Virus record (IMG/VR): IMGVR_UViG_3300035670_000020
Span: 1 to 64,000 of that record
Length of the DNA stretch: 64,000 nucleotides
Source of the DNA: a virus
Direction: 5' to 3' (one strand)
The notes under the pieces are model-generated. The model was not told the DNA's origin. It saw only the letters and a program-made list of their open reading frames with translations, and did not search any database. Below are positions 63,814 through 64,000 of this stretch, one piece after another. How positions within the stretch are numbered: the first letter of the stretch is position 1; each line of letters starts with the position of its first letter. The position numbers and the translations under genes are program-made.

Positions 63814-64000
63814 TTACTTTGGGCGAAAAATTGCGTCTTTGTTTCGAATACTGATAGGATTTGACTTATTCTTTTTTCTGTGTTCATCAGCTAGTTCTGT
63901 GAAACCCTTTGTTGTTATAGTAACAGTACTATTACCGTCAGCATCTTTCTTTTCGACCAACGGAAGATTTTTCTTTCGCTTTTTGGCAACGGCGGGTTCG
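63814..64000 (-). CDS. C-terminal end of an unknown basic protein (partial)
   Basis: Frame open from the window's right edge to a TAA at 63816-63814, 61 residues visible: basic start 'EPAVAKKRKKNLPLVEKKD', then 'VTITTKGFTELADEHRKK'. Ends 4 bp before the next start, so it is operonic. Too little to assign. Confidence 0.6.
   Translation of the reverse strand, partial: EPAVAKKRKKNLPLVEKKDADGNSTVTITTKGFTELADEHRKKNKSNPISIRNKDAIFRPK

Noticed and set aside
1-64000. tRNA or rRNA genes
   Set aside because: Intergenic gaps are all under 100 bp and none shows a cloverleaf-like sequence.

Overview
This AT-rich window is part of a large tailed-bacteriophage genome. A tail and virion module runs on the + strand (1-35253). 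A modification and DNA-replication module runs almost entirely on the - strand (35256-64000). The host is probably a planctomycete or a relative, which is inference. It rests on virion proteins that carry sequence habits I associate with planctomycete secreted proteins: poly-Ser linkers, the Cys-rich 'GACC...DC...G.W.G....C.P.PC' module, and an FGE/SUMF1-type (C-type-lectin-like) domain of the 'VNFVTWYNAARYCNWLH' style. No packaging genes, integrase or tRNAs are visible. No sheath gene was recognised, so a long non-contractile tail fits best.

Left part, + strand: a partial SUMF1-fold adhesin interrupted by Ser-rich repeats; a structural protein with a repeated C-terminal domain; a virion protein with an M8/leishmanolysin-like metalloprotease; a GT71-like glycosyltransferase; an FkbM methyltransferase; two neck or tail-completion candidates; the probable tail tube protein followed by a terminator; three pre-tape-measure proteins and a second terminator; a 5102-aa tape measure protein with embedded enzyme-like domains (P-loop kinase, HIGH-type nucleotidyltransferase, HAD phosphatase, GNAT-like fold, HExxH peptidase); two tandem paralogous tail proteins; a baseplate hub-like protein; and a large tip or fibre protein with poly-Ser linkers.

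Middle (35256-50244): a glycan and virion-decoration block. It holds GT8-like, GT4, PLOD/GT25-like fusion, GT2 and a divergent paralogous GT family, a PAPS-type sulfotransferase, a second FkbM methyltransferase, and a GT4 glycosyltransferase interrupted by a 401-aa class-1 intein. A near-consensus promoter at 42175-42203 probably drives the leftward part; its -10 overlaps a weaker rightward promoter.

Right (50328-64000), transcribed leftward: RecA (class-3 intein with LAGLIDADG endonuclease), a PD-(D/E)XK nuclease, a possible UvsY-like mediator, a zinc/AT-hook protein, DnaB (class-3 mini-intein), DnaG-type primase, dNMP kinase, Cas4/RecB-like nuclease, the N-terminal half of DNA polymerase III alpha, a DnaQ-type exonuclease, the C-terminal half of alpha, and SSB. 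SSB has its own perfect sigma70-consensus promoter and a terminator.

The most striking observation is at the start of the polymerase gene. The conserved PHP motif 'YVPLHVHS' is encoded in one frame, beginning at an ATG two bases after the upstream gene's stop. It ends at TCG-TAA. The conserved continuation 'HFSLLDG' resumes in another frame directly after a second TCG, 7 nt downstream. A 7-nt TCG-to-TCG ribosomal hop would restore the exact canonical protein. The site lies just after a GC-rich 12-bp hairpin. This resembles T4 gene 60 translational bypassing, but mutation or assembly error must be excluded.
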